Virus record (IMG/VR): IMGVR_UViG_3300045284_000166
Location: 1 to 40,369 of that record
Length of the DNA stretch: 40,369 nucleotides
Direction: 5' to 3' (one strand)
DNA from: a virus
Shown in pieces: positions 31,236 through 38,273 of this stretch. The stretch's first letter is position 1; each line of letters opens with the position of its first letter. Below the pieces are notes generated by a model. That model was not told the DNA's origin, ran no database searches, and saw only the letters and a program-made list of their open reading frames with translations. The translations under genes and the position numbers were made by a program.

Positions 31236-31972
31236 GACTTCACCTCGTCCCGTTCCAGCGCGCGGACGGCGGCGACAAGAGCATCCCAATCTGTCTCTAT
31301 CCGATGATCCATCCATGCCTTTGCCGCCTCGGCGACGGCGCGCAGGCGGGCGTTATCTTTTTGCAATGCTTCAATGTGCGTATCCTTGTTCCGCATCGAC
31401 CCGCGCGCGCCATCGCAAACTTGCTCAAGTTCACGCTGTAGACGGGCGCACTCGCGCTCTAGTTCTGCGATCTTGATTGCTGCGTCCAGCGGCGTGCGTT
31501 CGGTCGGTATCGGGGCAGGCGCCGCCCCCGGTTCTTTGCCTGCGTGCGAGTACATCCTGGTTGTTAAATCTGGCAGAGTGATAGCAGACTCGCCTGGATC
31601 CTGTTCTTGCTTGGCGTGCGGGGCGAGGGCACGAATGGCGTATGCGCACTGCGCAGCCATTTTGTAATGCTCTTTATCCTGCCATGGTGTAAATTTATTC
31701 TGTTCCTCGCATATCGTTGCGCACCTTTCGCATTCTTCCTGCGCCACAGTCGCAAGCTGGCGCTCTGCGGCCTTCCACGCTTTCCAGTTTTCGCCAGAAC
31801 GCTGTGCGTGCTGTTCGCTCTCACGGCAATGACGGTCGCGCCAGTACTGCACCTTTGCAATCTGGCGCTCAAGATCGTCCAGGCGGACGGCAGCCTGCTC
31901 GATCAACTCAACGCAGGCAGGAGGAACAATCATTTCGCGCAGTTGCTCCGCAAGCGTTGGCTCGGCGCTCAT
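31232..31972 (-). CDS. Coiled-coil hypothetical protein
   Basis: A 246-residue protein. The start at 31972 is set by GGAGGAAAA directly upstream. Two long coiled-coil parts (AAVRLDDLERQIAKVQYWRD; then IAELERECARLQRELEQVCD) are joined by a Pro-rich linker. A Cys pair lies at CERCATICEE. It ends in a helix WDALVAAVRALERDE. Phage early proteins of this layout are common and mostly unstudied. The two-coil design suggests a dimeric adaptor. Confidence 0.65.
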   Translation of the reverse strand: MSAEPTLAEQLREMIVPPACVELIEQAAVRLDDLERQIAKVQYWRDRHCRESEQHAQRSGENWKAWKAAERQLATVAQEECERCATICEEQNKFTPWQDKEHYKMAAQCAYAIRALAPHAKQEQDPGESAITLPDLTTRMYSHAGKEPGAAPAPIPTERTPLDAAIKIAELERECARLQRELEQVCDGARGSMRNKDTHIEALQKDNARLRAVAEAAKAWMDHRIETDWDALVAAVRALERDEVKS

Positions 31973-32166
31973 TTTTCCTCCATCACAGCCACAATGCGTA
32001 TCCCGCGCCCGACCAATTCCGGCCACCACGCGACGCGGTAGGCGCTCATGGCGTGCTCGGCTGCGCGGTACGGGCAGCGGCACATTCTGCCGCTCAGGCG
32101 CCCATCGGCACGGCGCACGGCAAACCACTCGCCCTTGTGCGCGATGCCGTTCCGGTCGGCGCTCAT
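31969..32166 (-). CDS. Small basic hypothetical protein
   Basis: A 65-residue protein starting at 32166 with AAGGAAT upstream and a 4-base overlap with the preceding gene. Sequence elements: WFAVRRADGRLSGRMCRCPY and YRVAWWPELVGRGIRIVAVM, rich in Arg and Trp with CxC. Possibly a small beta-type protein. No family known. Confidence 0.55.
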   Translation of the reverse strand: MSADRNGIAHKGEWFAVRRADGRLSGRMCRCPYRAAEHAMSAYRVAWWPELVGRGIRIVAVMEEK

Positions 32167-32372
32167 TCGTTTAATTCCTTTCGCAATATTGCAGCCAAAT
32201 CCAAGGCTGTTTGTGCGGGCCTTTCCCATCCGGTAGTATCAAGCGTAGCCCAACGAATCGCGTGCTCCATCGCGTAGGCGATCCGATGTACCGCAGGATC
32301 GCTGCTGCCATCGATCAGTGAGCGCAGTTCTTTCAATCGCAACTTGATTGTGCGCTCGCTCGGCTTGCTCAC
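32163..32372 (-). CDS. Small helical hypothetical protein
   Basis: A 69-residue protein from GTG 32372, overlapping the previous stop (GTGA). Helical with a basic first third (SERTIKLRLKELRSLIDG), then VHRIAYAMEHAIRWAT and LDLAAILRKELNE. It could be a small DNA-binding or inhibitor protein; nothing decisive is seen. Confidence 0.55.
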   Translation of the reverse strand: MSKPSERTIKLRLKELRSLIDGSSDPAVHRIAYAMEHAIRWATLDTTGWERPAQTALDLAAILRKELNE

Positions 32373-32860
32373 TTCGCCACTGCCTTCGCCGCCACGAATG
32401 CGAGTGCTTTGTTGATTCGCGCAACCGTTTTCGTGTTCAAGTCCTGATCCTGAATCCCGCGCGCTAGGTCAAACGCCGAGTCGAAGTCACGCCGCTTCAC
32501 CCGCTTTTCAATGTCCGCGATCAGTTCCGCGTCGGTCGGGGCAGCAGCGGGCGCAGGGGGCGACTCGGGACCGGCATCGCCGCCAGTGCTCCCGTTACCC
32601 TGCGCCGCTGCTGACTCGGGTCCAGCTCCGCCGCCCGCACCGTTCGGCGAAGGGAGACTTACGCCGTCGGGCGAGGCTGACTGCGGCGGCGGGCTGGATT
32701 CTTTTGCCGCTTTCAGGTATGAATAAATTGCGTCCATACAGGCTATCTCGAAGTCGGCATCGGCTTGATCCATGCGCTTTTGCGCTACCCACTTCGGATA
32801 TACCGCGCGCCTCAGTCCAAGCTCGCGGCCGGCGCAGCGGATCATTTCGTCCAGGGTCAT
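32369..32860 (-). CDS. Two-domain hypothetical protein beside the exonuclease
   Basis: A 163-residue protein. An N-terminal helical domain (LDEMIRCAGRELGLRRAVYP, then KWVAQKRMDQADADFEIACM) is typical of small phage proteins encoded beside recombination genes. A Pro/Gly/Ser linker of 50 residues leads to a C-terminal helical domain (ELIADIEKRVKRRDFDSAFD). It overlaps the YqaJ gene by 4 bases. It may help or load the exonuclease; this is inference from position. Confidence 0.6.
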   Translation of the reverse strand: MTLDEMIRCAGRELGLRRAVYPKWVAQKRMDQADADFEIACMDAIYSYLKAAKESSPPPQSASPDGVSLPSPNGAGGGAGPESAAAQGNGSTGGDAGPESPPAPAAAPTDAELIADIEKRVKRRDFDSAFDLARGIQDQDLNTKTVARINKALAFVAAKAVAK

Positions 32861-33501
32861 TTGATTGCCTTCAACTTTTCGACCATCGCGGCCACTTCTT
32901 GCAGAAACACGATAATCTCTGCCTGCATGGCGGTGATGTATGCTCGATCATGTGCAATGTTTTGCACGTAAAGTTGCAAGTCTTCCGGCATGCGTGGATC
33001 AAAACTAATGAAATCACAAGACTGAAACCCCCATGCGTCAAGTCCGCCTTGCACTTGTGCCATGTGTTCCTCTGGCATCCCGTTGAGAATGGTTTCAATG
33101 TGATTGAATGGATTGTACGGACACTTTATTTCTATCGTCCTGTCATCGTCCGCGATGCCGTCAGAAGATACGCCGCACCATTCTATGCTCGGGTGGTGCT
33201 TGAATCCGACTTGCTCGACTAAAGCACCGGTTTTGGCCTCATAGGCGCAACGCGCGGCTGGCTCGTTCGCCAGTCCCCATTGCATCGCGGTGCTGAAATA
33301 ATAGTTGCTCGGCTTATTCGTCAGGCGCTCGATTACCGTTTCCATCATGTAGTTATAGCGCGCAGCCGAGGGCTTGCCACTTTTCAACTTGCGGATAACG
33401 TCGTCGAAGCGGGAACCGGTCGCGTGCCCGATTCTGGATGTCAACCATTCGATGCTCTGCTGTTCGCCCTGCTCAAGGAATTTGTCGAAGCTGTCGCTCA
33501 T
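32857..33501 (-). CDS. YqaJ/lambda-type exonuclease
   Basis: A 214-residue viral recombinase nuclease. Family motifs: EWLTSRIGHATGSRF near residue 19 (the W...R...TGS box), GLANEPAARCAYE at 76-88, SSDGI with Asp114, and IEIKCP with Glu124 and Lys126, the PD-(D/E)XK active site. A C-terminal helix with VQGGLDAWGFQSCDFISFD follows. It degrades the 5' strand at double-strand ends to give 3' tails for the ERF protein encoded at 34397-35164. It overlaps the coiled-coil gene between them by 4 bases. Confidence 0.85.
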   Translation of the reverse strand: MSDSFDKFLEQGEQQSIEWLTSRIGHATGSRFDDVIRKLKSGKPSAARYNYMMETVIERLTNKPSNYYFSTAMQWGLANEPAARCAYEAKTGALVEQVGFKHHPSIEWCGVSSDGIADDDRTIEIKCPYNPFNHIETILNGMPEEHMAQVQGGLDAWGFQSCDFISFDPRMPEDLQLYVQNIAHDRAYITAMQAEIIVFLQEVAAMVEKLKAIK

Positions 33502-34400
33502 GCCGGCAGCTTTTGGGCAAGATATTCGTCGATCGCCGCCGCGATTCCGGCATGCACGGGAGAACCCGCTATCCGCCTGCGCAGTTGCCGGATAAAGTCC
33601 TCTGTGTCGGCTGCGAATTGTCGCTTTCTCTCGGCCTCAAATTGTCTGTCAGCTTCCGCCTGTTGCTCTGCTCTCATTTTGGCTTCGGCTTCCTCGCGCA
33701 CCTTGCGCGCGGCGTCGTCAATGCGCTGTTGCTCCAGCCGTTTGGCCTCGGCCAGAGCGCGCGCCTCGGCGTCGATCCGGTCGCGCTCGGCCTTGAGTTT
33801 CGCTTCCTCGGCATCGCGGATAGCCTTTGCCTTTGCTTCCTCCTGCTCGCGCGCAACCCGAGCGGCGCGGTCGGCTTCCTCGCGGGCTTGGCTGGCTGCT
33901 CTTTCGTCTGCCTCGATCCTGGCGCGCGATGCGCGTGCGGCTTCCTCGGCTTCCCGCTGCTGCCGGGCGATCTCGGCCTGCTGGCGGGCAATCTCGGCAC
34001 GTTGTGCCGCCATCTTCGCCTCTTCGGCTTCGCGGGCTGCTTTCTGCTCTGCAAGGATGCGCTGTTTTTCGGCCTCGATTGCGGCCTCCCGCTCCCGCTG
34101 TTCGCGCTTGGCAATTTCATCGATCTGCTCTTTGATCGGCAGGCGCAGAGCATCCAGTTGGTCGGCAATGCGCTTGGCTTCGCTGTCCACAAACCGGCCG
34201 TAAGTTAGGCTGTCCGCCTTTTCCTTGACGCGGGCAGCTTCAAGCATGATGCTGTAGGCGTTGATGTCCTTGTAGGCGGCTTTCGCCGTGCTCATTCCCG
34301 CAGGCGTGGACACGTCGAACACTACGGCCTTGTACTTGTGCTCCAGGTCGGCCAGTGCGGTCTTGACGGGGTTGTAGGCGACTACTTCTTGCTGACTCAT
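33498..34400 (-). CDS. Long coiled-coil protein between ERF and exonuclease genes
   Basis: A 300-residue protein; GGGAG lies before ATG 34400. The N-terminal 100 residues form a helical domain (TALADLEHKYKAVVFDVSTP, then AAYKDINAYSIMLEAARVKE) resembling DUF1351-type phage proteins. Residues about 100-265 are an unbroken Glu/Arg/Lys/Ala helix (AREAEEAKMAAQRAEIARQQ), TolA-like. A small C-terminal domain follows (FIRQLRRRIAGSPVHAG). It is coupled to both recombination genes by 4-base overlaps, so it may bridge annealing protein and nuclease. Confidence 0.65.
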   Translation of the reverse strand: MSQQEVVAYNPVKTALADLEHKYKAVVFDVSTPAGMSTAKAAYKDINAYSIMLEAARVKEKADSLTYGRFVDSEAKRIADQLDALRLPIKEQIDEIAKREQREREAAIEAEKQRILAEQKAAREAEEAKMAAQRAEIARQQAEIARQQREAEEAARASRARIEADERAASQAREEADRAARVAREQEEAKAKAIRDAEEAKLKAERDRIDAEARALAEAKRLEQQRIDDAARKVREEAEAKMRAEQQAEADRQFEAERKRQFAADTEDFIRQLRRRIAGSPVHAGIAAAIDEYLAQKLPA

Positions 34401-35164
34401 GTTTTTTTCTCCCTGATAAATTTCCGCCGGGCCAGCATTGCCGCGCGCATCGTCTCGTGTGCTTCGATGTCGCCTGCTTCCTTGGATGCCGCTAGAATCT
34501 GAATCCAGCACGCCTCTGCCTGCTCGTTGGTTTCGCACATCTCGATCGCCGTCAGCCAGCCGGCGAGGGTTTTTTCCGGCATCTGGTTTGCCTTCCCCTG
34601 CCGCGCGTCGTCATCGGTCCCCTGCACCGCCATCCCGGTCGCGGAAAGCAGGGTTTGCCGCTGGAGATACGATACCGTGCTCACAATCGCCTGGATGCTG
34701 TTTTTGTTGCCGCTGATGTCCGGGCTTGCTTTCAGCGTCACGCGCTCCGAATGTCCCTGGATGTGAGAAAGCACGCAATGCACCACGATCAGTCCGCCGT
34801 CTAGCTGCTCCGTGTCCCACCGGAACGATAACCCGACCGCGGCCAGTGCTGCGCCTATCGTATCGGTCACGTTATCCAGCGTCGAATATTTATAGTGCGT
34901 GCGACCTTTCGCGCTGGTGAAATCGACCTCGGCGTTTTTGCGAATCTTCGGCGGATTGGCCTTGAACGTGTTGAGCGCCACTACGAATGCCTTGCGCGCC
35001 TCGGTCGCGTCGTAGCGCTCTTGCAAGGTCATCAGGGCCGCAATTGTCGCCGGGTCCATGCCGGTCTGCACCGCGCGGGCTACCATGGCCATTGGCGATT
35101 CTGGCGCGGCTGGCGCGCGGTCCTCGGCGCGGCTGAATTGCTCAACTACAATTTCGTTGCTCAT
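34397..35164 (-). CDS. ERF-family ssDNA annealing protein
   Basis: A 255-residue protein of the ERF superfamily (P22 Erf). Motifs: RKAFVVALNTFKANPPKIRK, YKYSTLDNVTDTIGAALAAV, then LSFRWDTEQLDGGLIVVHCV. The strongest is GNKNSIQAIVSTVSYLQRQT followed by LLSATGM and GTDDDAR. It coats and anneals single strands, allowing the genome to circularise or recombine. The C-terminal 70 residues are helical and acidic. It lies upstream of, and coupled to, the coiled-coil and exonuclease genes. Confidence 0.88.
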   Translation of the reverse strand: MSNEIVVEQFSRAEDRAPAAPESPMAMVARAVQTGMDPATIAALMTLQERYDATEARKAFVVALNTFKANPPKIRKNAEVDFTSAKGRTHYKYSTLDNVTDTIGAALAAVGLSFRWDTEQLDGGLIVVHCVLSHIQGHSERVTLKASPDISGNKNSIQAIVSTVSYLQRQTLLSATGMAVQGTDDDARQGKANQMPEKTLAGWLTAIEMCETNEQAEACWIQILAASKEAGDIEAHETMRAAMLARRKFIREKKT

Positions 35165-35325
35165 GCCTTAGCATCCTTTTTGGCTGGCTGCGCGCGAGGC
35201 GCCCGCGCCTTTTTGTTGACCAATGCAGCGAGCGCGCGCAGATCAAGCGCCGGAACAGACTGCTTGTAGACCTCTTTTTCCTGTCCCGCGTCGTCGATCA
35301 AAAATACCTGCACCTTGTGCTCCAT
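35161..35325 (-). CDS. Small basic protein coupled to the ERF gene
   Basis: A 54-residue protein. GGAGGGGG before ATG 35325 is a strong ribosome binding site, and its stop overlaps the ERF ATG. A strand (HKVQVFLIDDAGQEKEVYKQ) is followed by a Lys/Ala/Arg-rich tail (KKARAPRAQPAKKDAKA) likely to bind nucleic acid. Possibly an ERF partner. Confidence 0.6.
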   Translation of the reverse strand: MEHKVQVFLIDDAGQEKEVYKQSVPALDLRALAALVNKKARAPRAQPAKKDAKA

Positions 35326-35344
35326 GCCCCCTCCTTTGAAATTC

Positions 35345-35641
35345 CTACTTCGTCAACTCCATCAGCGTGAACGGCGATAGCTGCCGGTCGAACACATGCG
35401 TTACCGATACGCCGCCCAAGTTTTCAGGTTTAGGCGATAGGAAGCGCAACCTCTCGATCAGAATGCAAATATCAGAGCGTAGGGCATCGTTTTCCGCCTG
35501 GACCGCGTTCGCCTGTATCGATCCCGGATACAGTTTGCCAACGTACAGGCCGCTTCCGTCTGGCACCATAAAACGCACAGTCTTGGTTTCCCAATCGACG
35601 TTGGCGTTCAGCGGCCATTCTTCGCGGTGCATTTCTAGCAT
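35345..35641 (-). CDS. Hypothetical protein of the early operon
   Basis: A 98-residue protein; ATG 35641 is preferred for the AAGG upstream, and ATG 35632 is possible. Strands in the first half (WETKTVRFMVPDGSGLYVGK) are followed by a helix with AVQAENDALRSDICILIERL, a short coiled coil. Function unknown. Confidence 0.5.
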   Translation of the reverse strand: MLEMHREEWPLNANVDWETKTVRFMVPDGSGLYVGKLYPGSIQANAVQAENDALRSDICILIERLRFLSPKPENLGGVSVTHVFDRQLSPFTLMELTK

Positions 35642-35648
35642 CCCGCCT

Positions 35649-35870
35649 TCATTCCCACGGGTCCCTCCCAAAGGCGGCGGCTAGTTCTTCCAGTTCGGAA
35701 CAGCGATCGCAGACTTCGACAATTCCGTTTTCGCAGTCATCGCACGGCGCAGATTCCAAATCAGCGTCATCCGTTCCGCTCCACAATAGCCCCGATCCTT
35801 TACACGATGCGCAATGCACGCACTTGCATGGGTTTTTAAGTAGCGCATCGCGTTCTTCCTCGTAGGTCAT
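35649..35870 (-). CDS. DnaJ-type zinc finger protein
   Basis: A 73-residue protein. Four CxxC-type pairs (CKCVHCASCKGSG, CDDCENG, CDRC) resemble the CxxCxGxG zinc domain of DnaJ and of phage-encoded anti-host or nucleic-acid-binding zinc proteins. Acidic between the pairs. No J domain. A partner-binding role is more likely than catalysis. Confidence 0.65.
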   Translation of the reverse strand: MTYEEERDALLKNPCKCVHCASCKGSGLLWSGTDDADLESAPCDDCENGIVEVCDRCSELEELAAAFGRDPWE

Positions 35871-35873
35871 CCG

Positions 35874-36095
35874 TCACCCGCCTTGCTTCAACGGCCTTCC
35901 GGCCAGGTCCAGGTCGCCCGCGCCGGTGGTGACGCGCCGATCGGCAAGTTCCGACGGTTTATCGTCGTGCCAGAACGGAAATATTCTTCTGCATGGACCC
36001 ATGCAGCAGTAACGGCAAATCTCGCCGCCGGAAATATCTCCGGTCTCAAACTCGCCGCGGCATCTTTTGCACTGCCAGTGCCATAGTTCGCTCAT
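35874..36095 (-). CDS. Zinc-ribbon protein
   Basis: A 73-residue protein; GGGAGAGCG lies before ATG 36095. CKRCRGEFETGDISGGEICR followed by YCCMGPC is a rubredoxin-like zinc ribbon. The remainder is polar. It sits beside another small zinc protein (35649) and is coupled to a 17-codon frame ahead of it. Nucleic-acid or protein binding is likely. Confidence 0.6.
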   Translation of the reverse strand: MSELWHWQCKRCRGEFETGDISGGEICRYCCMGPCRRIFPFWHDDKPSELADRRVTTGAGDLDLAGRPLKQGG

Positions 36096-36145
36096 TTCTC
36101 GCTCTCCCTGATCTTGCCGCAGGCGTAGCAGATTTCGTAGCTCAT
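36092..36145 (-). CDS. Possible 17-residue CxxC peptide
   Basis: ATG overlaps the stop of the upstream membrane peptide and its stop overlaps the next ATG. It encodes MSYEICYACGKIRESEK. The perfect chain of overlaps argues for translation, but the length is minimal. Its 3' half contains the ribosome binding site of the next gene, so it may act as a coupling leader. Confidence 0.35.
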   Translation of the reverse strand: MSYEICYACGKIRESEK

Positions 36146-36267
36146 TTGCACATCCCCATAGCCATTTTATGCAGCGTGTCCCACACGTCAGGCTCGCCCT
36201 GGAACAAGAAAAACATGGCGAGAATGAACAGGACGAACGCAAAAAATTCCCACGATTCTTGTCTCAT
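36142..36267 (-). CDS. 41-residue membrane peptide
   Basis: One membrane helix (FFAFVLFILAMFFLFQ) behind a short polar start, then a soluble tail with DVWDTLHKM. ATG 36267 overlaps the preceding stop (ATGA). A candidate early membrane effector acting on the host envelope. Confidence 0.5.
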   Translation of the reverse strand: MRQESWEFFAFVLFILAMFFLFQGEPDVWDTLHKMAMGMCK

Positions 36268-36428
36268 GCCTTCCACTTTGGCGCCCTCGCCCCGCGATCG
36301 AGAACATAGATACCTCTCGCGCGCAGATAAGCAATCGCCCTCGCACGCTTTTCCTCCATCGTCACCGCGCGGGGCAGGGGATCAACCGGGCGCTCTATTT
36401 GCTTTACCAGTCTGAGACGAAATTGCAT
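36264..36428 (-). CDS. Small basic hypothetical protein
   Basis: A 54-residue protein; AGGAGG before ATG 36428 is strong. Basic and helical (QFRLRLVKQIERPVDPLPRA; EEKRARAIAYLRARGIYVLD). The YLRARGIYVLDRG segment suits a small DNA-binding helix-strand unit. It is coupled to the membrane peptide that follows. Confidence 0.55.
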   Translation of the reverse strand: MQFRLRLVKQIERPVDPLPRAVTMEEKRARAIAYLRARGIYVLDRGARAPKWKA

Positions 36429-36436
36429 GATTCCTC

Positions 36437-36667
36437 CTATGAGGACTTATGAATCCGTGCCCGTTGCAGATCATCGATCGCTTGGCGCAGAGACCGGCTG
36501 ATATTGGATAGCCCAAGCCCGCGATATCCTCCCTTTAACGCCGGGGTGGCATGCAGAACTATCGGTTCCCGGCTCGCCTCGGCTTCGAGATAGTCAAGCC
36601 GCTCTGCATCCCGCCGCAGTTCGGCAAGCTCGGACGCGCTAATCGGAACAGCATCGTGCTCAGTCAT
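36437..36667 (-). CDS. Small hypothetical protein
   Basis: A 76-residue protein whose ATG overlaps the HNH stop. An N-terminal helix ([20 protein letters not shown]) is followed by [20 protein letters not shown] and a C-terminal helix ([12 protein letters not shown]). The AERLDYLEA motif and RLRQAIDD-like ending occur in a widespread type of small phage proteins of unknown role. Confidence 0.6.
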   Translation of the reverse strand: MTEHDAVPISASELAELRRDAERLDYLEAEASREPIVLHATPALKGGYRGLGLSNISRSLRQAIDDLQRARIHKSS

Positions 36668-37167
36668 TTCGTCGCCTTAGCGATCGCAGCGCGGGCGGTA
36701 CGGAATTTAAGATGGCGCAATGCCGCACATTCTTTGCATTGTCTGTAGCCCTCATTGGTGACATAAAGATTGTCTCCGCTTAATGGATGACCGTGAAAGC
36801 AATACGTCTCTGTCCGGGCTATCTCACCACCCTTTCGGAAAATCGTTTTGGAAATTCCCATATATTTTCTCTTGTCAGCAGCATCACGCAGGTTCTCTAA
36901 ATTTGTACCAGCAAACAAGTGGTCTGGATTAACACAAGATCGAACATCGCACCTATGGCAAACCAACAGTCCGTCGGGGATTGCTCCGTGGGCCAGAGTA
37001 AATGCGAGGCGATGCGTTTTCCAACTTTTATTACCGGCCCACACAGTTCCGTAACCCTTCTCGTTTCTAAGCGACCCCATCCAAATCCAGCACCCGGAGA
37101 ACGGGATGCGCTCTATGTGGCGTTCCAGCGTTTCCCAGTCCATTTCGTTTGTGGTATGACGGGCCAT
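36664..37167 (-). CDS. HNH endonuclease, second copy type
   Basis: A 167-residue HNH_3-family nuclease. Motifs: [19 protein letters not shown], then a core at 69-88, [20 protein letters not shown], giving the Cys/His zinc ligands and the catalytic His. A C-terminal zinc pair follows (CFHGHPL ... CKECAAL). It is shorter than the enzyme encoded at 13682 and lacks its HTH repeats, so the two are not recent copies. It is embedded in the early operon without an evident promoter of its own. Confidence 0.85.
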   Translation of the reverse strand: MARHTTNEMDWETLERHIERIPFSGCWIWMGSLRNEKGYGTVWAGNKSWKTHRLAFTLAHGAIPDGLLVCHRCDVRSCVNPDHLFAGTNLENLRDAADKRKYMGISKTIFRKGGEIARTETYCFHGHPLSGDNLYVTNEGYRQCKECAALRHLKFRTARAAIAKATK

Positions 37168-37212
37168 GTCGCTTTCTCGCGTTAAAATTCCATCGCCTCG
37201 GCTGGACGGTAG

Positions 37213-37395
37213 CTAACTGATCCAGCAGGCGCCGTTATTGATCGCGTCGGCAATCTCTTCGGCGTGCGCGCGGTCAATCGCGCCTATCGTTATCGCGCCT
37301 TTTTCGTCTCCAACGTCCACTAGCACGTTATAGACTTGGCTGTTATCGCTGAGTCCCTGCTTCCTCACTTCTGCCAATTTTATCTGCGCTTGCAT
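37213..37395 (-). CDS. Small alpha/beta hypothetical protein
   Basis: A 60-residue protein with AAGGAGT before ATG 37395. A strand pair (SQVYNVLVDVGDEKGAITIG) is followed by a helix (RAHAEEIADAINNGACW), a compact ferredoxin-like half. Well formed for its size, so probably real. Function unknown. The 45 bases between it and the HNH gene hold no further gene. Confidence 0.55.
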   Translation of the reverse strand: MQAQIKLAEVRKQGLSDNSQVYNVLVDVGDEKGAITIGAIDRAHAEEIADAINNGACWIS

Positions 37396-37438
37396 GCTCT
37401 ACTCCTTGAGTTTCGCGCCGCCGCGCAGCGCAGTTAAG

Positions 37439-37513
37439 TTACCAGCCGCGCCACAGTGCGAGGATTGCCAGCGCGATTACTCCAGACATGATGGCTGCGT
37501 CCACCGGGTGCAT
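37439..37513 (-). CDS. 24-residue membrane peptide
   Basis: ATG overlaps the previous stop (TAATG). One membrane helix (AAIMSGVIALAILALWRGW) ends in Arg-Gly-Trp. Second gene of the leftward operon. Its tiny size makes it uncertain, but the overlap and hydrophobic pattern support it. Confidence 0.4.
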   Translation of the reverse strand: MHPVDAAIMSGVIALAILALWRGW

Positions 37514-37773
37514 TACATCCGTTCCCAAACGCGATTTGCAACGATGTGCACATTTTCACTGATCGCTGATTCGTCGTCATCCGGGCCGGTACTCGGCGCG
37601 CCGGTAACAACAGTTTGATCGTCGTTCGCAAAATCGGATTTCAGATCGACGCGCACATCTGCGCCGGGGTACTCTGTTGCCAGCGCGTTAGTGAGCGCAG
37701 CAACGTATTGCTGCGCGCCTGCGTTATCGGTGTCACCCAGATTTGCAGGTGCAATGTGGTGGTAAATTCTCAT
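37513..37773 (-). CDS. First gene of the leftward operon, 86 residues
   Basis: An 86-residue acidic protein; GGGGGCGG lies before ATG 37773. Elements: a strand (MRIYHHIAPANLGD), a helix (AQQYVAALTNALATEYPGAD) and a strand VRVDLKSDF, then a polar loop and a helix ISENVHIVANRVWERM. The fold looks like a small alpha/beta regulator. As the first product of the divergent operon it is a candidate for very early expression. No family recognised. Confidence 0.6.
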   Translation of the reverse strand: MRIYHHIAPANLGDTDNAGAQQYVAALTNALATEYPGADVRVDLKSDFANDDQTVVTGAPSTGPDDDESAISENVHIVANRVWERM

Positions 37774-37801
37774 GATCCGCCCCCTAATTTCCCGCGCAAT
37801 C

Positions 37802-37824
37802 GCGGTACAAATTAAGAGTACCGC
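37802..37824. promoter_or_regulatory. Operator-like inverted repeat
   Basis: GCGGTAC-N9-GTACCGC, perfect 7-base arms, 28 bases upstream of the leftward operon start and overlapping the -10 of its predicted promoter. A likely repressor site, perhaps for the HTH protein encoded at 37897. Confidence 0.5.
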
Positions 37825-37843
37825 AAGAAAAACGAAATAGCAA
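37815..37843 (-). promoter_or_regulatory. Leftward promoter candidate
   Basis: On the minus strand TTGCTA (37843-37838), a 17-base spacer and TACTCT (37820-37815). The -10 is poor, but it lies in the only place able to drive the whole leftward operon, and the operator-like repeat covers it. Confidence 0.4.
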
Positions 37844-37861
37844 GCGGTTTGTGAAATATAT

Positions 37862-37890
37862 TTGCACCGTACACGATACTGCACTATATT
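37862..37890 (+). promoter_or_regulatory. Rightward promoter for a leaderless regulator gene
   Basis: TTGCAC (37862-37867), a 17-base spacer and TATATT (37885-37890). Six bases later is ATG 37897, so transcription should begin on the start codon, as it does for the lambda cI mRNA from its maintenance promoter. Confidence 0.6.
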
Positions 37891-37896
37891 ACGCGC

Positions 37897-38079
37897 ATGG
37901 GCATAAAAATGAAATCAGCGGCGCAAGCCGCCGCGCAATGGGGCTGCTCGACAGTCTGGGTGCGCCGACTGTGCCAGGAAGGGCGGATCAAAGGCGCGGT
38001 GAAGTTCGGCCGCGACTGGATGGTTCCGCCGGGCGCCAAATACCCGCAGCTATTCAAACGCGGCCCGAAACCGGCATGA
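37897..38079 (+). CDS. Small HTH regulator, probably leaderless
   Basis: A 60-residue basic protein. AAAQWGCSTVWVRRLCQEGR followed by IKGAVKFGRDWMVPPGAKYP is the winged helix-turn-helix of excisionase/MerR-like (HTH_17-type) DNA-binding proteins. There is no dimerisation or peptidase domain, so it is not a lambda-type full-length repressor. There is no Shine-Dalgarno sequence; the promoter ends six bases before ATG. It faces away from the leftward operon and overlaps the next gene by 4 bases. Likely a transcription switch for the divergent region. Confidence 0.7.
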   Translation: MGIKMKSAAQAAAQWGCSTVWVRRLCQEGRIKGAVKFGRDWMVPPGAKYPQLFKRGPKPA

Positions 38080-38273
38080 TGAGCCCGACCACGCCGGAAC
38101 TGCCGCCCGAGCGCTGCGGCAACTGCGCAAACTCTACTGCTGGAGAGGGACGCATGGGTGAAGTGGGCTATGTGCAATGCCGTTTTGAGCGAGCCTACGA
38201 ATACCGTTCAGCGCACTATCCGTGCGTGTTCCTCCCATCGCGCTGGCAAGCCAAACCGAGGGGAAAGCCGTGA
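38076..38273 (+). CDS. Small Cys-rich zinc protein
   Basis: A 65-residue protein from ATG 38076 (ATG 38079 is also possible), overlapping the HTH stop. CGNCANSTAGEGRMGEVGYV followed by QCRFER and YPCVFLPSRW places four Cys in a zinc-binding arrangement common among small phage proteins. Structural zinc is likely; function unknown. Confidence 0.6.
   Translation: MMSPTTPELPPERCGNCANSTAGEGRMGEVGYVQCRFERAYEYRSAHYPCVFLPSRWQAKPRGKP

Noticed and set aside
33280-34208. Plus-strand frames of 256-307 codons opposite the coiled-coil gene
   Set aside because: They are complements of Glu/Ala/Arg-rich coiled-coil codons that give Ser/Ala/Arg or Leu/Gly-rich artefacts.
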